From assembly GCA_900553675.1 (NCBI GenBank), contig USEH01000131.1, positions 1 through 6,274 on the forward strand: a DNA stretch of 6,274 nt, given 5' to 3'. Position 1 is the first letter of the stretch. Every line of letters starts with the position of its first letter. Both the position numbers and the translations under genes were made by a program. Under the pieces are notes generated by a model that had not been told where the DNA came from, searched no databases, and was given only the letters and a program-made list of their open reading frames with translations. This stretch comes from an uncultured Ruminococcus sp. Its GTDB lineage: Bacteria; Bacillota; Clostridia; Oscillospirales; Ruminococcaceae. Shown here one piece after another: positions 6,245 to 6,274 of this stretch.

Positions 6245-6272
6245 CGACAAACACCCTAAAAACTGATATAAT
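6244..6272 (+). promoter_or_regulatory. Sigma-70/SigA-type promoter at the right edge
   Basis: TCGACA (6244-6249, one mismatch to TTGACA), a 17-base spacer and TATAAT (6267-6272) match the housekeeping consensus. TG at 6264-6265, one base before the -10, adds an extended -10 element. Transcription would leave the window to the right, toward a gene not seen here. The surrounding 55 bases are about 31% GC and appear not to belong to the CRISPR locus. Prediction is by consensus only. Confidence 0.55.
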
Positions 6273-6274
6273 AA

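Overview
The window holds the back half of a type I-E CRISPR-Cas locus: an N-terminally broken cas8e, then cse2, cas7e, cas5e, cas6e, cas1e and a cas2e fused to a DnaQ-like exonuclease. A short CRISPR array follows, and every gene and the array lie on the + strand. Protein style, strong AGGAGG-type ribosome binding sites, about 48% GC and the Cas2-DEDDh fusion point to a Firmicute, probably a gut-type Clostridium relative. That taxonomic guess is an inference; no rRNA or other marker is present.

Layout. Bases 1 to about 105 are GC-rich (67 of the first 100 bases are G or C) and encode the C-terminal region of glycerol kinase (GlpK). At about 95-110 this runs straight into the middle of cas8e in a different reading frame. 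From 106 to 1047 the C-terminal part of Cas8e is intact; the first 200 or so residues are missing, and no cas3 is visible. From 1048 to 5860 six complete cas genes are packed with gaps of 0-6 bases or overlaps of 4-14 bases, so they form one translationally coupled operon. A 44-base AT-rich leader (5861-5904) precedes five identical 28-base repeats separated by 33-base spacers (5905-6176). A sixth repeat starts exactly in register at 6210 but is cut after about 10 bases. The last 55 bases are AT-rich (about 31% GC) and carry a good promoter-like sequence.

How it would work. Cas6e cuts the array transcript at the repeat hairpins. Cas5e, six or so Cas7e, Cse2 and Cas8e assemble on the crRNA as Cascade. 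Cas1e and Cas2e-DnaQ capture and integrate new spacers. As seen here, Cascade would lack the N-terminal half of Cas8e and the Cas3 nuclease, so interference looks broken while adaptation and crRNA processing look intact.

The most notable points are the two abrupt boundaries. One cuts cas8e and the other cuts a CRISPR repeat, and both coincide with a change in base composition. They are either rearrangement breakpoints that have decapitated the system or joins made during assembly; the sequence alone does not decide. The Cas2-exonuclease fusion is a known but uncommon architecture with all five catalytic residues present.
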